A stretch of 64,000 bases of DNA from Gammaproteobacteria bacterium (GTDB lineage: Bacteria > Pseudomonadota > Gammaproteobacteria > Pseudomonadales > Moraxellaceae): assembly GCA_028868515.1 (NCBI GenBank), contig JAGWUI010000013.1, positions 21,046 through 85,045 of the forward strand, in the 5' to 3' direction. Of the stretch, positions 26,107 through 34,550 are shown in pieces. Numbering within the stretch: the first letter of the stretch is position 1; the number at the start of each line of letters is the position of its first letter. A model generated the notes under the pieces. That model saw only the letters and a program-made list of their open reading frames with translations, was not told where the DNA came from and searched no databases. Both the position numbers and the translations under genes were made by a program.

Positions 26107-27279
26107 CTATACGATTGAAGCTTTGCGTATATGTCTGATGGCGAGTGCTGACAATCCCGCCATCAATCCCCAAAATGCAGCACCTAATCCAAAAAGTGTG
26201 ACGTTCGAAGCTGTGACTAAGAAGGTGATCAGCGCAGCTTCACGCTCGGATTCTTGAGAAAGCGCAGTTGCTAAACCATTGCCAATTGTGCCAAACAGCG
26301 CCAACCCTGCGATTGCCAGTATGAGCTCTTTTGGAAATGCTAAAAATAATGAAGTGATCGTCGCGCCAAATATGCCGATCAGACAATAAAAGAATCCTGC
26401 GGTGATGGCTGCGGTATAACGTTTTTTCGGATTTTCATGCGCTTCACGTCCTGTACAAATTGCCGCAGTGATCGCTGCCAAATTTAAGGCATAGCCGCCA
26501 AATGGCGCGAGTGCTGCATTTGCTGTTCCAATCCAACCAATCACAGGGGAGAGTGGCACGTTGTAGCCAGAGCCTCGGAGGACTGAAACGCCAGGAATGT
26601 TTTGTGATGCCATCGTGACAATAAATAATGGAATCGCAATCGCAAGTGAATTAGTACTAAAGACTGGTGTAGTCCAGAGTGGTTTTGCGAATTGAAATTG
26701 CATGAGATTAAAGGTCAATTGCTGAGAGATCGCTGCGTAAGTAATACCAAACACCAGTGTGACAATCACGGCATAACGTGGCGAAAGACGCCGCATGACT
26801 AAGTACAGTATGAACATGCCTAAAACCATCGCCAGTTGGGTTTGCATGGCGACGAAGACATTCATGCCGAATTTGAGAAGTACACCTGCGAGCATAGCCG
26901 AGGCAAGGGAAATTGGAATTTTGCGCATGGCGCGCTCAAACACCCCAGAGAATCCAGTCAGTGTAATGAGCCCTGCTGAAATAATAAATCCGCCCACAGC
27001 TTCAGCCAATGATAAGCCAGTACTACTGCCGATCAAAAGTGCTGCCCCAGGTGTAGACCATGCTGTGACGATCGGCATACGGTAATACAGTGATAACCCC
27101 AGTGTGGTCAAACCCATACCCAAGCCCAGCGCCCAAATCCATGAAGCGATTTCTGCTGGCGATGCGCCGAGAGATTGTGCCGCTTGAAAGATCAAAACGC
27201 CTGAACTGGTAAAGCCGACTAAGACGGTGACGAAACCTGCTACGAAGGTAGAAAGGGAAAAATCTTTAAGAATAGTCAT
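26107..27279 (-). CDS. BenE-family benzoate/proton symporter-like transporter
   Basis: A 390-residue membrane protein with about 11-12 hydrophobic helices. The helix containing PIVTAWSTPGAALL, the central MASQNIPGVSVLRGSGYNVP and GGYALNLAAITAAICTG match the BenE/YdcO family. Characterised members take up benzoate with protons, but many are found away from benzoate genes, as here (no benABCD), so the substrate is open. It faces away from the TetR gene and is separated from fsr by about 110 bases holding a palindromic repeat. Confidence 0.82.
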   Translation of the reverse strand: MTILKDFSLSTFVAGFVTVLVGFTSSGVLIFQAAQSLGASPAEIASWIWALGLGMGLTTLGLSLYYRMPIVTAWSTPGAALLIGSSTGLSLAEAVGGFIISAGLITLTGFSGVFERAMRKIPISLASAMLAGVLLKFGMNVFVAMQTQLAMVLGMFILYLVMRRLSPRYAVIVTLVFGITYAAISQQLTFNLMQFQFAKPLWTTPVFSTNSLAIAIPLFIVTMASQNIPGVSVLRGSGYNVPLSPVIGWIGTANAALAPFGGYALNLAAITAAICTGREAHENPKKRYTAAITAGFFYCLIGIFGATITSLFLAFPKELILAIAGLALFGTIGNGLATALSQESEREAALITFLVTASNVTLFGLGAAFWGLMAGLSALAIRHIRKASIV

Positions 27280-27315
27280 TATTGATGATCTTGATTTCGA
27301 TATGAATAAGTGATG

Positions 27316-27357
27316 CTTGTCGAAGCTGGATTTGCATCACGATAACACTTCGACAAG
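27316..27357. repeat. Palindrome CTTGTCGAAG / CTTCGACAAG
   Basis: Perfect 10-base arms at 27316-27325 and 27348-27357 with a 22-base spacer, between fsr (upstream, minus) and benE. No T run follows, so it is not a typical terminator. The core GTCGAA is shared with the repeats at 13776 and 40716, which may make it a distant member of that family. Confidence 0.6.
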
Positions 27358-27388
27358 GATCACAATATACAGATTCACTTCAGAGTGA

Positions 27389-28615
27389 TTAAACTTTTTC
27401 GCTCGCCTTGTGCATATTTGGCAAGAAGATCGCTAACAGTCCGAGCAATGGCAAGAATGCACAAACATGATAAACATAGCCAATTCCATACAGATCTGCA
27501 AATTGCCCTAGTACCGCAGCACCAATCCCACCCATGCCGAAGGCAAAGCCAAAGAATAAGCCAGAAACCATACCGACTTTATTCGGCATGACTTCCTGTG
27601 CAAATACCACAATCGCAGGGAAGGCCGATGCTAATGTAAAGCCAATCATCACGCTTAAAATACTCGTCCACATCAGATCGACATAAGGTAGTGCAAGGGT
27701 GAATGGCGCAATTCCTAAAATCGAAAACCAGATGACCTGTTTGCGACCGATACGATCACCTATTGGGCCACCCAAGATGGTTCCCGCAGCGACCGCGCCT
27801 AAGAAGATGAATAAATACACCTGCGCCGACTGAATGGATAAGTGAAATTTATCCATCAAGTAGAACGTGTAATAGCTGGTCAGACTGGTCAAATAGAAGT
27901 ATTTGGAAAAAACCAAGAACATGAGTACCGTCATCGCCATCATAACTTGGCGCTGGGATAGCGCATTTGGCTGTGCAGGTACTTTAGGTTTTGCTGCAAT
28001 CATGCGCTGTTGGTCTTTATACCAGCCACCGATTTTCCAAAGTACAGTGATGCCCGTGAGTGCAGCAAGGGCAAACCATGCGGTACTACTTTGTCCATGT
28101 GGAACAATAAAAATCGCAGCAAGCAAAGGGCCGATTGCACTACCGACATTGCCGCCAACTTGGAAGATGGATTGAGCTAGGCCATGTTTTCCGCCTGAAG
28201 CAAGACGTGCGACGCGAGAAGATTCAGGATGAAAAATCGACGAACCTGTACCCATAAATAACGCCGCAACTAACAACATGGCGTAATTCTGGGCGAAGGC
28301 GAGCAGAATGATTCCCGTCATCGTGGAAGTCATGCCAAAGACCAAAGAGTACGGCTTTGGATGCTTGTCCGTATATGAGCCGACAATCGGCTGCAATAAC
28401 GATGCGGTGACTTGATAGGTAAATGTCACTAAACCAATCTGTGCAAAACTTAAGTTGAATCCGCCTTTGAGGATTGGGTAAATGGCGAGCAGCAGAGATT
28501 GCAGCATATCATTGATAAAATGACTAAAACTAATCGCACCGAGCACACGAAAGCGTGTTGTCTCACTTTTGGTATTTGCTGGTGGCGTGATTGGTGCCGT
28601 GTCTACTGATTCCAT
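27389..28615 (-). CDS. fsr: Fosmidomycin-resistance-type MFS exporter
   Basis: A 408-residue, 12-helix MFS transporter. The N-terminal helix SFSHFINDMLQSLLLAIYPILK and the following TYQVTASLLQPIVGSYTDK match the Fsr group; motif-A-like GPIGDRIGRKQVIW begins the second half. Fsr exports fosmidomycin and possibly other phosphonates or toxic metabolites. It is divergent from an AraC-type regulator with a palindrome in the shared promoter region, which suggests inducible expression. Confidence 0.85.
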   Translation of the reverse strand: MESVDTAPITPPANTKSETTRFRVLGAISFSHFINDMLQSLLLAIYPILKGGFNLSFAQIGLVTFTYQVTASLLQPIVGSYTDKHPKPYSLVFGMTSTMTGIILLAFAQNYAMLLVAALFMGTGSSIFHPESSRVARLASGGKHGLAQSIFQVGGNVGSAIGPLLAAIFIVPHGQSSTAWFALAALTGITVLWKIGGWYKDQQRMIAAKPKVPAQPNALSQRQVMMAMTVLMFLVFSKYFYLTSLTSYYTFYLMDKFHLSIQSAQVYLFIFLGAVAAGTILGGPIGDRIGRKQVIWFSILGIAPFTLALPYVDLMWTSILSVMIGFTLASAFPAIVVFAQEVMPNKVGMVSGLFFGFAFGMGGIGAAVLGQFADLYGIGYVYHVCAFLPLLGLLAIFLPNMHKASEKV

Positions 28616-28731
28616 AACAACCTCGTCTGTCAGTGAATGACAAAATATCGATATATAAGATCAATGCAACAGGCATTGATTTCATGCATAGATCATACGC
28701 CGTAATAAAACGACATTCCTGCGAGAATATG

Positions 28732-28745
28732 GCAATATATATTGC
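28732..28745. promoter_or_regulatory. Palindrome GCAATATATATTGC between fsr and the AraC gene
   Basis: Perfect 14-base palindrome in the 185-base divergent region, 56 bases before the regulator start and 117 bases before fsr. A candidate control site for the pair. Confidence 0.45.
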
Positions 28746-28800
28746 AAAAGTGACATTGTTTGTATTTGTTGGAAATCCCGATCAATCATGGAGTCATCCG

Positions 28801-29592
28801 ATGTCTCAATCGAGACAAAAAACAAGCCATGAATGCTTGCACTACACTCAGTTTGATCAGCGTGACATGCCAGTTACGGCATTGGCGAAGAACTATGCAC
28901 ATGGTCATACGACGGGTCGACATTCACATCCACATGCCCAGCTCATTTATGCGGTACGCGGCGTGATGTTGGTCGGAACAGATCAAGGACAATGGATTGT
29001 GCCGCCTTCGCGTGCAATCTGGATGCCTGCACATATTGAGCATTGGGTACGAATGATCGGTGAAGTACACATGCGTACTGCGTACATTCGACCAGATGCA
29101 GCGCCTGATTTGTTGACGTCCTGTCGTGTCGTTGGTGTGACGGCGTTATTACGTGAATTACTGCTTGCTGCGATAGATGTCGAGCATCCATATCGTGCAG
29201 ATACACGAGATGGACACTTAATGCAGTTATTGCTGGATGAAATTAAAAGTGTTCAGCCATTTTCCTTGCAACTTCCGAATCCTCAAGATTCGCGTTTGGT
29301 GCAAATTACTCAGACATTGAGTCAAAATCCAGAAGACAGTACAACGGTTGAACGATGGGCAGAACGATTGAACATCACGCCAAAAACGATTCATCGCTTG
29401 TTCTTAAAAGAAACAGGCATGACCTTTGGACAATGGCGACAGCAAGCGAGATTATTGACCGCACTGGAAAGATTGGCACAAGGGGAGAAGGTGCTCAGTG
29501 TTGCCCTTGGACTGGGATACAACAGCCCAAGTGCATTTGCAACGATGTTTAAGCGGCAGTTTGGTGTGTCGCCAAGTCGCTTTTTTGATTAA
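28801..29592 (+). CDS. AraC-family regulator with N-terminal cupin
   Basis: A 263-residue regulator. An RmlC-type cupin sensor (GHTTGRHSHPHAQLIYAVRG to PSRAIWMPAHIEHWV) is followed by a C-terminal double HTH (ERWAERLNITPKTIHRLFLKETG and the signature VALGLGYNSPSAFATMFKRQFGVSPS). The ATG at 28801 has GGAG seven bases before it; an ORF extension to 28633 covers the promoter and is unlikely to be translated. It probably regulates the divergent fsr gene. Regulators of this subtype often respond to small toxic or metabolic compounds. Confidence 0.85.
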   Translation: MSQSRQKTSHECLHYTQFDQRDMPVTALAKNYAHGHTTGRHSHPHAQLIYAVRGVMLVGTDQGQWIVPPSRAIWMPAHIEHWVRMIGEVHMRTAYIRPDAAPDLLTSCRVVGVTALLRELLLAAIDVEHPYRADTRDGHLMQLLLDEIKSVQPFSLQLPNPQDSRLVQITQTLSQNPEDSTTVERWAERLNITPKTIHRLFLKETGMTFGQWRQQARLLTALERLAQGEKVLSVALGLGYNSPSAFATMFKRQFGVSPSRFFD

Positions 29593-29606
29593 CAGCTTCT
29601 TTGAAA

Positions 29607-30599
29607 TCAGGTGGTTTTATATTCCAAAATAGCATTAGCATCACACAGTTGTTTGAGCATATCCAATGAAATGTTATTTTGATCAGCGAGACGACTAAAA
29701 TCACTATAAAGCTGAACGACTTCCCCACTCGCATGGTCGGCGTGACCTTCCAGCATGGCATGTACGATCTTAAATCGAAACAATATAAACAAACTTAATT
29801 GCATCAATGTTTTGGGAACGAACATATCTAATAACTGTAAATTAAATGGAGTAAGTGTGATGTTGTTTTGATGAAGTAATTGAAAACATTCACCTATTGC
29901 ACTTGCAATGATGTTGCTATCCGACCAACTTAGCGTGAAAGATTGGTTCATCTTGAGTTTGTGTACGCCATAAGCGATAAGGGGGAGCATTAACGCGCTA
30001 TGCGTTTTTAACCACGCCTCCATTTGATCGACGCCTTTTGAAGGAATGCCTGCTTGGTTAAACAAATCGACTAATATTTGTTTAGAAGCAGTGGTCTGGC
30101 GAGATGCTCCAGGTTGAATACTACCGATGGTTGTGATTTGAAGGAAACTTAATACGCGCGGTAAGATGAAATGATGGGAAATACCTGTATCAGCATCGAA
30201 TCCAGCGAGCATAGCTGGGAATGCCCAAAATAAACGTTCGCCAAACCTTTGACGTAAATCTGTAAAGTCACCCGCATAATTAAACATGCATACTATTCTG
30301 GGGCAAGGATGAGCCTCTAAAGAAGGGAGTAAAGCGTCCAGATGTTGTCGCTGGACAGTGAGAATAATAATGTCAGCGGGTATATCAGGTAATAACTCGG
30401 GAATGACATCCACTTTTAAATGGCGTGTTTTTACTTCTGCGAATGGATTTACTAGAATCTTTTTAAAGAGCATACCTTGACGCTGTAATTGAATGAAGCG
30501 CTTATTGCGTGCAACAATTTTGACATCGTGTCCAGTTTCAATCATTTGACTTGCAATAGCGCCACCAATACTTCCTGCACCAATAATAATGATATTCAA
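29607..30599 (-). CDS. Ketopantoate reductase (PanE/ApbA)-family protein
   Basis: A 330-residue protein with an N-terminal Rossmann motif (IIIIGAGSIGGAIASQM) and a helical C-terminal domain. The overall plan fits PanE/ApbA, but the usual catalytic Lys context and the Glu-containing C-terminal motif are weak, and long insertions are present. True PanE reduces ketopantoate with NADPH for pantothenate synthesis; this is more likely a paralogue acting on another 2-keto acid. Convergent with the AraC gene, 14 bases apart. Confidence 0.65.
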   Translation of the reverse strand: MNIIIIGAGSIGGAIASQMIETGHDVKIVARNKRFIQLQRQGMLFKKILVNPFAEVKTRHLKVDVIPELLPDIPADIIILTVQRQHLDALLPSLEAHPCPRIVCMFNYAGDFTDLRQRFGERLFWAFPAMLAGFDADTGISHHFILPRVLSFLQITTIGSIQPGASRQTTASKQILVDLFNQAGIPSKGVDQMEAWLKTHSALMLPLIAYGVHKLKMNQSFTLSWSDSNIIASAIGECFQLLHQNNITLTPFNLQLLDMFVPKTLMQLSLFILFRFKIVHAMLEGHADHASGEVVQLYSDFSRLADQNNISLDMLKQLCDANAILEYKTT

Positions 30600-30728
30600 A
30601 TACTTTCTCCTATGTGGATGTCAATGAGCTGATATCAGAGAAGGTTGATATGAGGTTTTACGTTTTTGCACAAAAGAGCATCAACTTGTAAAACGCTCAA
30701 TATCAACCATTCTGTGTTGATCTGATGA

Positions 30729-31748
30729 TTAACGCTTTGGGTTTTGAATGAAGAAGTTAATTAAGTTCTCACCCAAATTGAAAGTGTCCTGACAGACTAA
30801 CCATCCAGGAGGTGTCGTCACGGGTAGGCAATGCCCAGCGAGAGGGTAGCTTGCGCCACTATGCTTTACATTTTCTAGAATCAGAGACCCTTGGGTATAG
30901 CGTTTATGTGATTGTTTGCCTACTGGAACCCAACCCGAGGAGGTATAAGTGAGGTTTGGTGTTTGCCATGATGGATCTTCAGCAACAACACTCGTTACCG
31001 TTTGTGGATTTGCTGCAAATGCTGCGGTTACTGCTGCTGCAAGGGTCACATTAGGATCAGTCAATCCATTCGTCATCATGAGTGGTCGAGTGATTGCACA
31101 AGTCGCCTCACCGCCTGTCATCGCATAGCTCGCATATAAGCTACTATTATTGCAGTAGAAAACATTTGCAGTTTGTGCACCACGTGAGAACCCATGAACG
31201 TGAATGCGTTTGTTGTCAACATGAAGGGCTTGAATGACATTGTTGACGAACTGACTAATGATAGGAAGCTCGTTGTTATAAGCACCGCCCATCACTGATA
31301 ATGGGTCGAGTGTGTCATTTTGTGTATCGAATAAATTGGTAAGATTTGGCTGAATGACAATGTATGGTGTACTTGCACCGTACTGAGGAGCTTTCCAGCC
31401 GTAATATTGTAACTTAGTCCCTGCATTTTCCTCGGCTGCATTCATTGTTGCACCGTGGATATCTAAAATCAGTCCGCAAGACACGGTCTTACATGCTTTT
31501 GGAATAGTGACGGTAAAGACGACATAATGCGCATTGGAAGAACATCCGTACTGTCGTACACCTAGCATGGTTCCATCAGCACTTTCTGTTGTATTGCTAT
31601 TGCTAAAATCACAGCTATCCGTAGCTGTCGGTTGATTGTCTACTAAAGGGATATTTGAAGCTGCTGATGCATGATGAGCAAACAATATCGTCAAACAAAT
31701 CACCGTGCTTTTTAGGATATATCGAAGAAAAATAAATGAACGTGTCAT
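30729..31748 (-). CDS. Secreted PHB-depolymerase-like esterase
   Basis: A 339-residue exported protein. Signal peptide about 1-29 (VICLTILFAHHASA). The alpha/beta hydrolase part has LILDIHGATMN (oxyanion region) and the nucleophile elbow HGFSRGAQ, then a C-terminal His in LAGHCLP. Several cysteines suggest disulfides in the periplasm or outside. The layout matches LpqC/PHB-depolymerase-type esterases that cleave polyesters or feruloyl-type esters; the polymer is not determinable from sequence. No substrate-binding domain is appended. Confidence 0.75.
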   Translation of the reverse strand: MTRSFIFLRYILKSTVICLTILFAHHASAASNIPLVDNQPTATDSCDFSNSNTTESADGTMLGVRQYGCSSNAHYVVFTVTIPKACKTVSCGLILDIHGATMNAAEENAGTKLQYYGWKAPQYGASTPYIVIQPNLTNLFDTQNDTLDPLSVMGGAYNNELPIISQFVNNVIQALHVDNKRIHVHGFSRGAQTANVFYCNNSSLYASYAMTGGEATCAITRPLMMTNGLTDPNVTLAAAVTAAFAANPQTVTSVVAEDPSWQTPNLTYTSSGWVPVGKQSHKRYTQGSLILENVKHSGASYPLAGHCLPVTTPPGWLVCQDTFNLGENLINFFIQNPKR

Positions 31749-32078
31749 TTCCGTGATCCTCTTTTGGTTGATGTGTTATTAATCAAAAGTCACATTGCTC
31801 GGCAAAGATGATTCACTTCCAACCTATCCACTGAGTCATAGTTGTAAGCGGTTAATCTTTAATCAAAGTCGTCTGAATGTAATGATTTTTAGTGATTTAA
31901 TCTTGACTATTTGTTGTAGTAATTTGACTTATTGTTTGAAATGAGCACGATCTCACATATTTTATGAGCTTGAGAGTGCGCTTTTATGATGCGGAGTTTG
32001 CAGGAGGGTGTTGAGATTTGATTGGGTGTTTTTATCGTAAAAATCAAACCTCAACAGACCGCTATCCATGGCGCGCTG
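31749..32078. other. Intergenic region with an inverted repeat
   Basis: About 330 AT-rich bases between two minus-strand genes. The only structure seen is the inverted repeat at 32010-32055: 14-base arms (GTTGAGATTTGATT and AATCAAACCTCAAC, one mismatch) with an 18-base spacer. It lies just after the methyltransferase stop but has no T run on the minus strand, so it may be a weak or Rho-assisted terminator or a repeat. Confidence 0.5.
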
Positions 32079-32948
32079 CTAACGCAATCTAATATGAATC
32101 AAATGCGTCGCAGAAGTTGTCGTCAGATAATCACTGCGCTGATCAAAGTAACGCTCGTTCTGCGCATCACCCGACAGGTCTTCGAGGACATCAAAACCAA
32201 TGTCGTTTAGTGCAGCATGCAGCTCTTCAGGGACAAATTGTCCAATCAGCGGTTCGCTCATATAACGTGTAAAACGCGACAACGCGAAGCTACCTAAACG
32301 CTCAGCGCCAGCAAGCTGATGATAAGGAATGGAATAATCAAACACGACTTCGCTACCAGAAGCTGCAACCTTGGCAATTGCGCGCAATGTATTTAATGTG
32401 GTTTCAGGTTGCAGATAATGTGTCGTACCGAGCCATGAAAAGAATGCAGCTTGATCTCGCCTAAAACTGCTACGAACGAGTGCTTCAAATAAGGATTCTT
32501 GTTCAAAGTTAATCGCAACAAATTCAACATTACTTGGAATATTACCCATGAGTGCAAGATGCTGTTTTTTAGCATCTTGTGTATCAGGATGATCCACTTC
32601 AAAGATTTTCAGTGATGTGTCGTCTGGATTCTGGCGCAACGAAAATGAATCTAATCCTGCCCCAACAATCACATATTGGTGGACACCCTGTGCGATCGCA
32701 TCGGCAAGTTTATCTTCCGCATAGCGTGAGCGACCAATAACTTGCCCAATCAGTAAACCAATCGGACTAAATGCGCGTGGCAAAAGAAAATGATGCCATT
32801 TTTTGCTTTTTAAAATTCTACGCCAGCCAGAGCTGGTGAGCTTAATGGCATAAGGATCAGAAAATAGTGGATTTTCTGCATAGATCGTATGACTTGCGCG
32901 CAATGCTGCGGCACCTTCAGCTGTACGACTGCGTTGTCCTGGCTTCAT
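32079..32948 (-). CDS. PPM1/LCMT-family SAM-dependent methyltransferase
   Basis: A 289-residue class I methyltransferase of the leucine-carboxyl-methyltransferase-like bacterial group. Signatures: RSRTAEGAAALRA at the N-terminus, SRYAEDKL, SAM-binding VIVGAGLDSFSLR, FEVDHP and SWLGTTHYL. Substrate for the bacterial group is usually unknown; small carboxylic acids or polyketide-like compounds are candidates. Upstream lies an operator-like palindrome resembling those of the SDR and hydrolase genes, and beyond it a TetR gene on the same strand. Confidence 0.8.
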   Translation of the reverse strand: MKPGQRSRTAEGAAALRASHTIYAENPLFSDPYAIKLTSSGWRRILKSKKWHHFLLPRAFSPIGLLIGQVIGRSRYAEDKLADAIAQGVHQYVIVGAGLDSFSLRQNPDDTSLKIFEVDHPDTQDAKKQHLALMGNIPSNVEFVAINFEQESLFEALVRSSFRRDQAAFFSWLGTTHYLQPETTLNTLRAIAKVAASGSEVVFDYSIPYHQLAGAERLGSFALSRFTRYMSEPLIGQFVPEELHAALNDIGFDVLEDLSGDAQNERYFDQRSDYLTTTSATHLIHIRLR

Positions 32949-33094
32949 CTGTATGATTCTCTTTTATAAAAAAGGCTTGTGATCTGTGAATACGAGAAAT
33001 AGATCGAACGTTTGCGTTTTGTACAGGAGAGTTTAGGACTTGTATATTGCATTTTTGACCAAAAATGCAGAAATAGTGAATTAATGCTAGTTTT

Positions 33095-33112
33095 TGACAT
33101 TGATCATTGTCA
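33095..33112. promoter_or_regulatory. Operator-like palindrome TGACATT-N4-ATTGTCA (methyltransferase upstream)
   Basis: Left arm 33095-33101 differs by one base from the arms at 16599 and 25071; right arm 33106-33112 is identical. It is in the 196-base gap between the TetR stop and the methyltransferase start, 147 bases before the latter. Confidence 0.45.
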
Positions 33113-33144
33113 TTTGTGAGAAAGAGACTATTTAAAGATGCGCT

Positions 33145-33759
33145 TTAATCCAGCAAGCTCTTAAGCGCGATACGAATAAAGTCCTCAGTCAGTTCATTCA
33201 GTGCTAATGGCGTGAGACCATCTAACCATTGCCGAGCGTAGGTGTGTACAGGCCCAATGAGTACGGGTAAATACATGGATTCAGGTAAAACTCGTAGACG
33301 TTTGAAATCAGGCAATGCTTCTAATTGTGTAAAAAGTGCACGATGAGTCAGTGCGGTTTCTTCGCGAAAGAGAAGTTCTTGCTCGGTATCTTTCAGGACG
33401 TGACGATGCCGAAAAACAAAACGTGCCCAATCAGGATTGGCAATGATCCACTCAATATTGGTTTGAATGATGCTGCGAATCGCATCTTCGATGGTGGTCA
33501 CTTCTTTTAATGACAACTTTAATTGAAGGCTGAATTGTCTTAATCCTTCTTTGTAGAGTGCTGCGGCAATTTTTTCTTTGTTGCCAAAGTGATGATAAAT
33601 ACTACCGACACTTGCGCCAGACTGTTCACGAATCATCTCGATCGTTGTTGCTTCAATACCATGATGAATAAAGCAATTCAGCGCTGCTTTGAGGATCTCA
33701 AGTTGCCGCGTATTGCGTTGTTTTGAACTGGCGAGCTGTGTTATTGACTGATTGGTCAT
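33145..33759 (-). CDS. TetR-family transcriptional regulator
   Basis: A 204-residue regulator. The HTH spans about residues 17-62 (EILKAALNCFIHHGIEATTIEMIREQSGASVGSIYHHFGNKEKI), with a C-terminal ligand-binding domain. It is divergent from the DUF4442 gene, and the 70-80 bases between them hold two overlapping perfect palindromes, a strong candidate operator. It probably represses itself and the divergent gene; ligand likely an acyl-CoA or fatty acid, by analogy only. Confidence 0.85.
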   Translation of the reverse strand: MTNQSITQLASSKQRNTRQLEILKAALNCFIHHGIEATTIEMIREQSGASVGSIYHHFGNKEKIAAALYKEGLRQFSLQLKLSLKEVTTIEDAIRSIIQTNIEWIIANPDWARFVFRHRHVLKDTEQELLFREETALTHRALFTQLEALPDFKRLRVLPESMYLPVLIGPVHTYARQWLDGLTPLALNELTEDFIRIALKSLLD

Positions 33760-33770
33760 CGTTAGAACTA

Positions 33771-33790
33771 TATTCTAGAATAATATTCTA
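33771..33790. promoter_or_regulatory. Double palindrome between tetR and the DUF4442 gene
   Basis: TATTCTAGAATA (33771-33782) overlaps the 15-base palindrome TAGAATAATATTCTA (33776-33790). It lies 11 bases before the TetR start and about 50 before the divergent gene, a typical place for a TetR operator. Confidence 0.65.
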
Positions 33791-33838
33791 ATATTGTAAT
33801 GTTTCTATCTTAGAAAATCGACCATTTAGGTGAATTTT

Positions 33839-34297
33839 ATGCAAGTTATCGAGATGTTTAATAAGCTAAAAGGCTTGCCAGGCGGAACAATGTTATTCAC
33901 GCGTGCAGTGTGTTTGAAAGCGCCTTATTTCAGTAGCATTCATCCATTGATTGAGGAAGTAAAACCAGCATATGTCCGCGTCAAATTACGCAAACGTCGT
34001 AGTGTGGAAAATCATTTGAAAACTGTTCATGCAATTGCGATGTGTAATATGGCTGAACTGGCGGGTGGCTTGATGACCGATGTCTCTGTGCCGAAAGGTT
34101 CACGCTGGATTCCATCAGGTATGACGGTCAAATATTTGAAGAAAGCAAAGACGGATTTGATTGCAGTGGCGGATGGCTCGCACATTGACTGGAGTCAAGA
34201 AGGTGAAATCATTGTTCCTGTTATGCTTTCAGATACCAATAATGACATCGTTTTTTCTGCTGAAATCACAATGAATGTGAAGAAGGGCAAGGTTTAA
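33839..34297 (+). CDS. DUF4442 hotdog-fold protein
   Basis: A 152-residue protein of the thioesterase-like DUF4442 family. VRVKLRKRRSVENHLKTVHAIAMCNMAELAGGLM carries the family pattern with an Asn-His pair that parallels the active site of hotdog thioesterases. The ATG at 33839 is preferred because TTTAGG lies seven bases ahead; a GTG at 33830 overlaps that site. It is divergent from a TetR regulator. A role in acyl-CoA turnover is plausible but untested. Confidence 0.75.
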   Translation: MQVIEMFNKLKGLPGGTMLFTRAVCLKAPYFSSIHPLIEEVKPAYVRVKLRKRRSVENHLKTVHAIAMCNMAELAGGLMTDVSVPKGSRWIPSGMTVKYLKKAKTDLIAVADGSHIDWSQEGEIIVPVMLSDTNNDIVFSAEITMNVKKGKV

Positions 34298-34317
34298 GTA
34301 AGAGAATTGAGATCATC

Positions 34318-34342
34318 AGCCTCCTGCTGGGGGGCTTTTTGA
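34318..34342 (+). terminator. Intrinsic terminator after the DUF4442 gene
   Basis: Stem AGCCTCC / GGGGGCT (one T-G pair) followed by TTTTT, 21 bases past the stop codon. Confidence 0.75.
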
Positions 34343-34385
34343 TGTCTGATTTGTTGAATCGTCAAATGGCATGATAAGCCTATGG

Positions 34386-34502
34386 TAGGATGGGCTTTAG
34401 CCCATCAAATGCATTTGATACACTCCATTCTTCGGGCTAAACTACTATAAAAACAGATAAATAATCATTGTGATCGAATGATGGGCAGAAACCCATCCTA
34501 CG
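34386..34502. repeat. MITE-like inverted-repeat element (117 bases)
   Basis: Terminal inverted repeats of about 22 bases: 34386-34406 begins GTAGGATGGGC and 34481-34502 ends CCCATCCTAC, with 19 of 22 positions paired. Each end also folds on itself (GATGGGCTTTAGCCCATC type). No coding capacity between. GTAGGATGGGC-type repeats are familiar intergenic elements in several proteobacteria. It directly precedes the AT-rich gene at 34551. Confidence 0.7.
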
Positions 34503-34550
34503 TTTGCTAGAAATGGAAGAATTGGATTTTAGATTTTAGGAAAAAATTAG

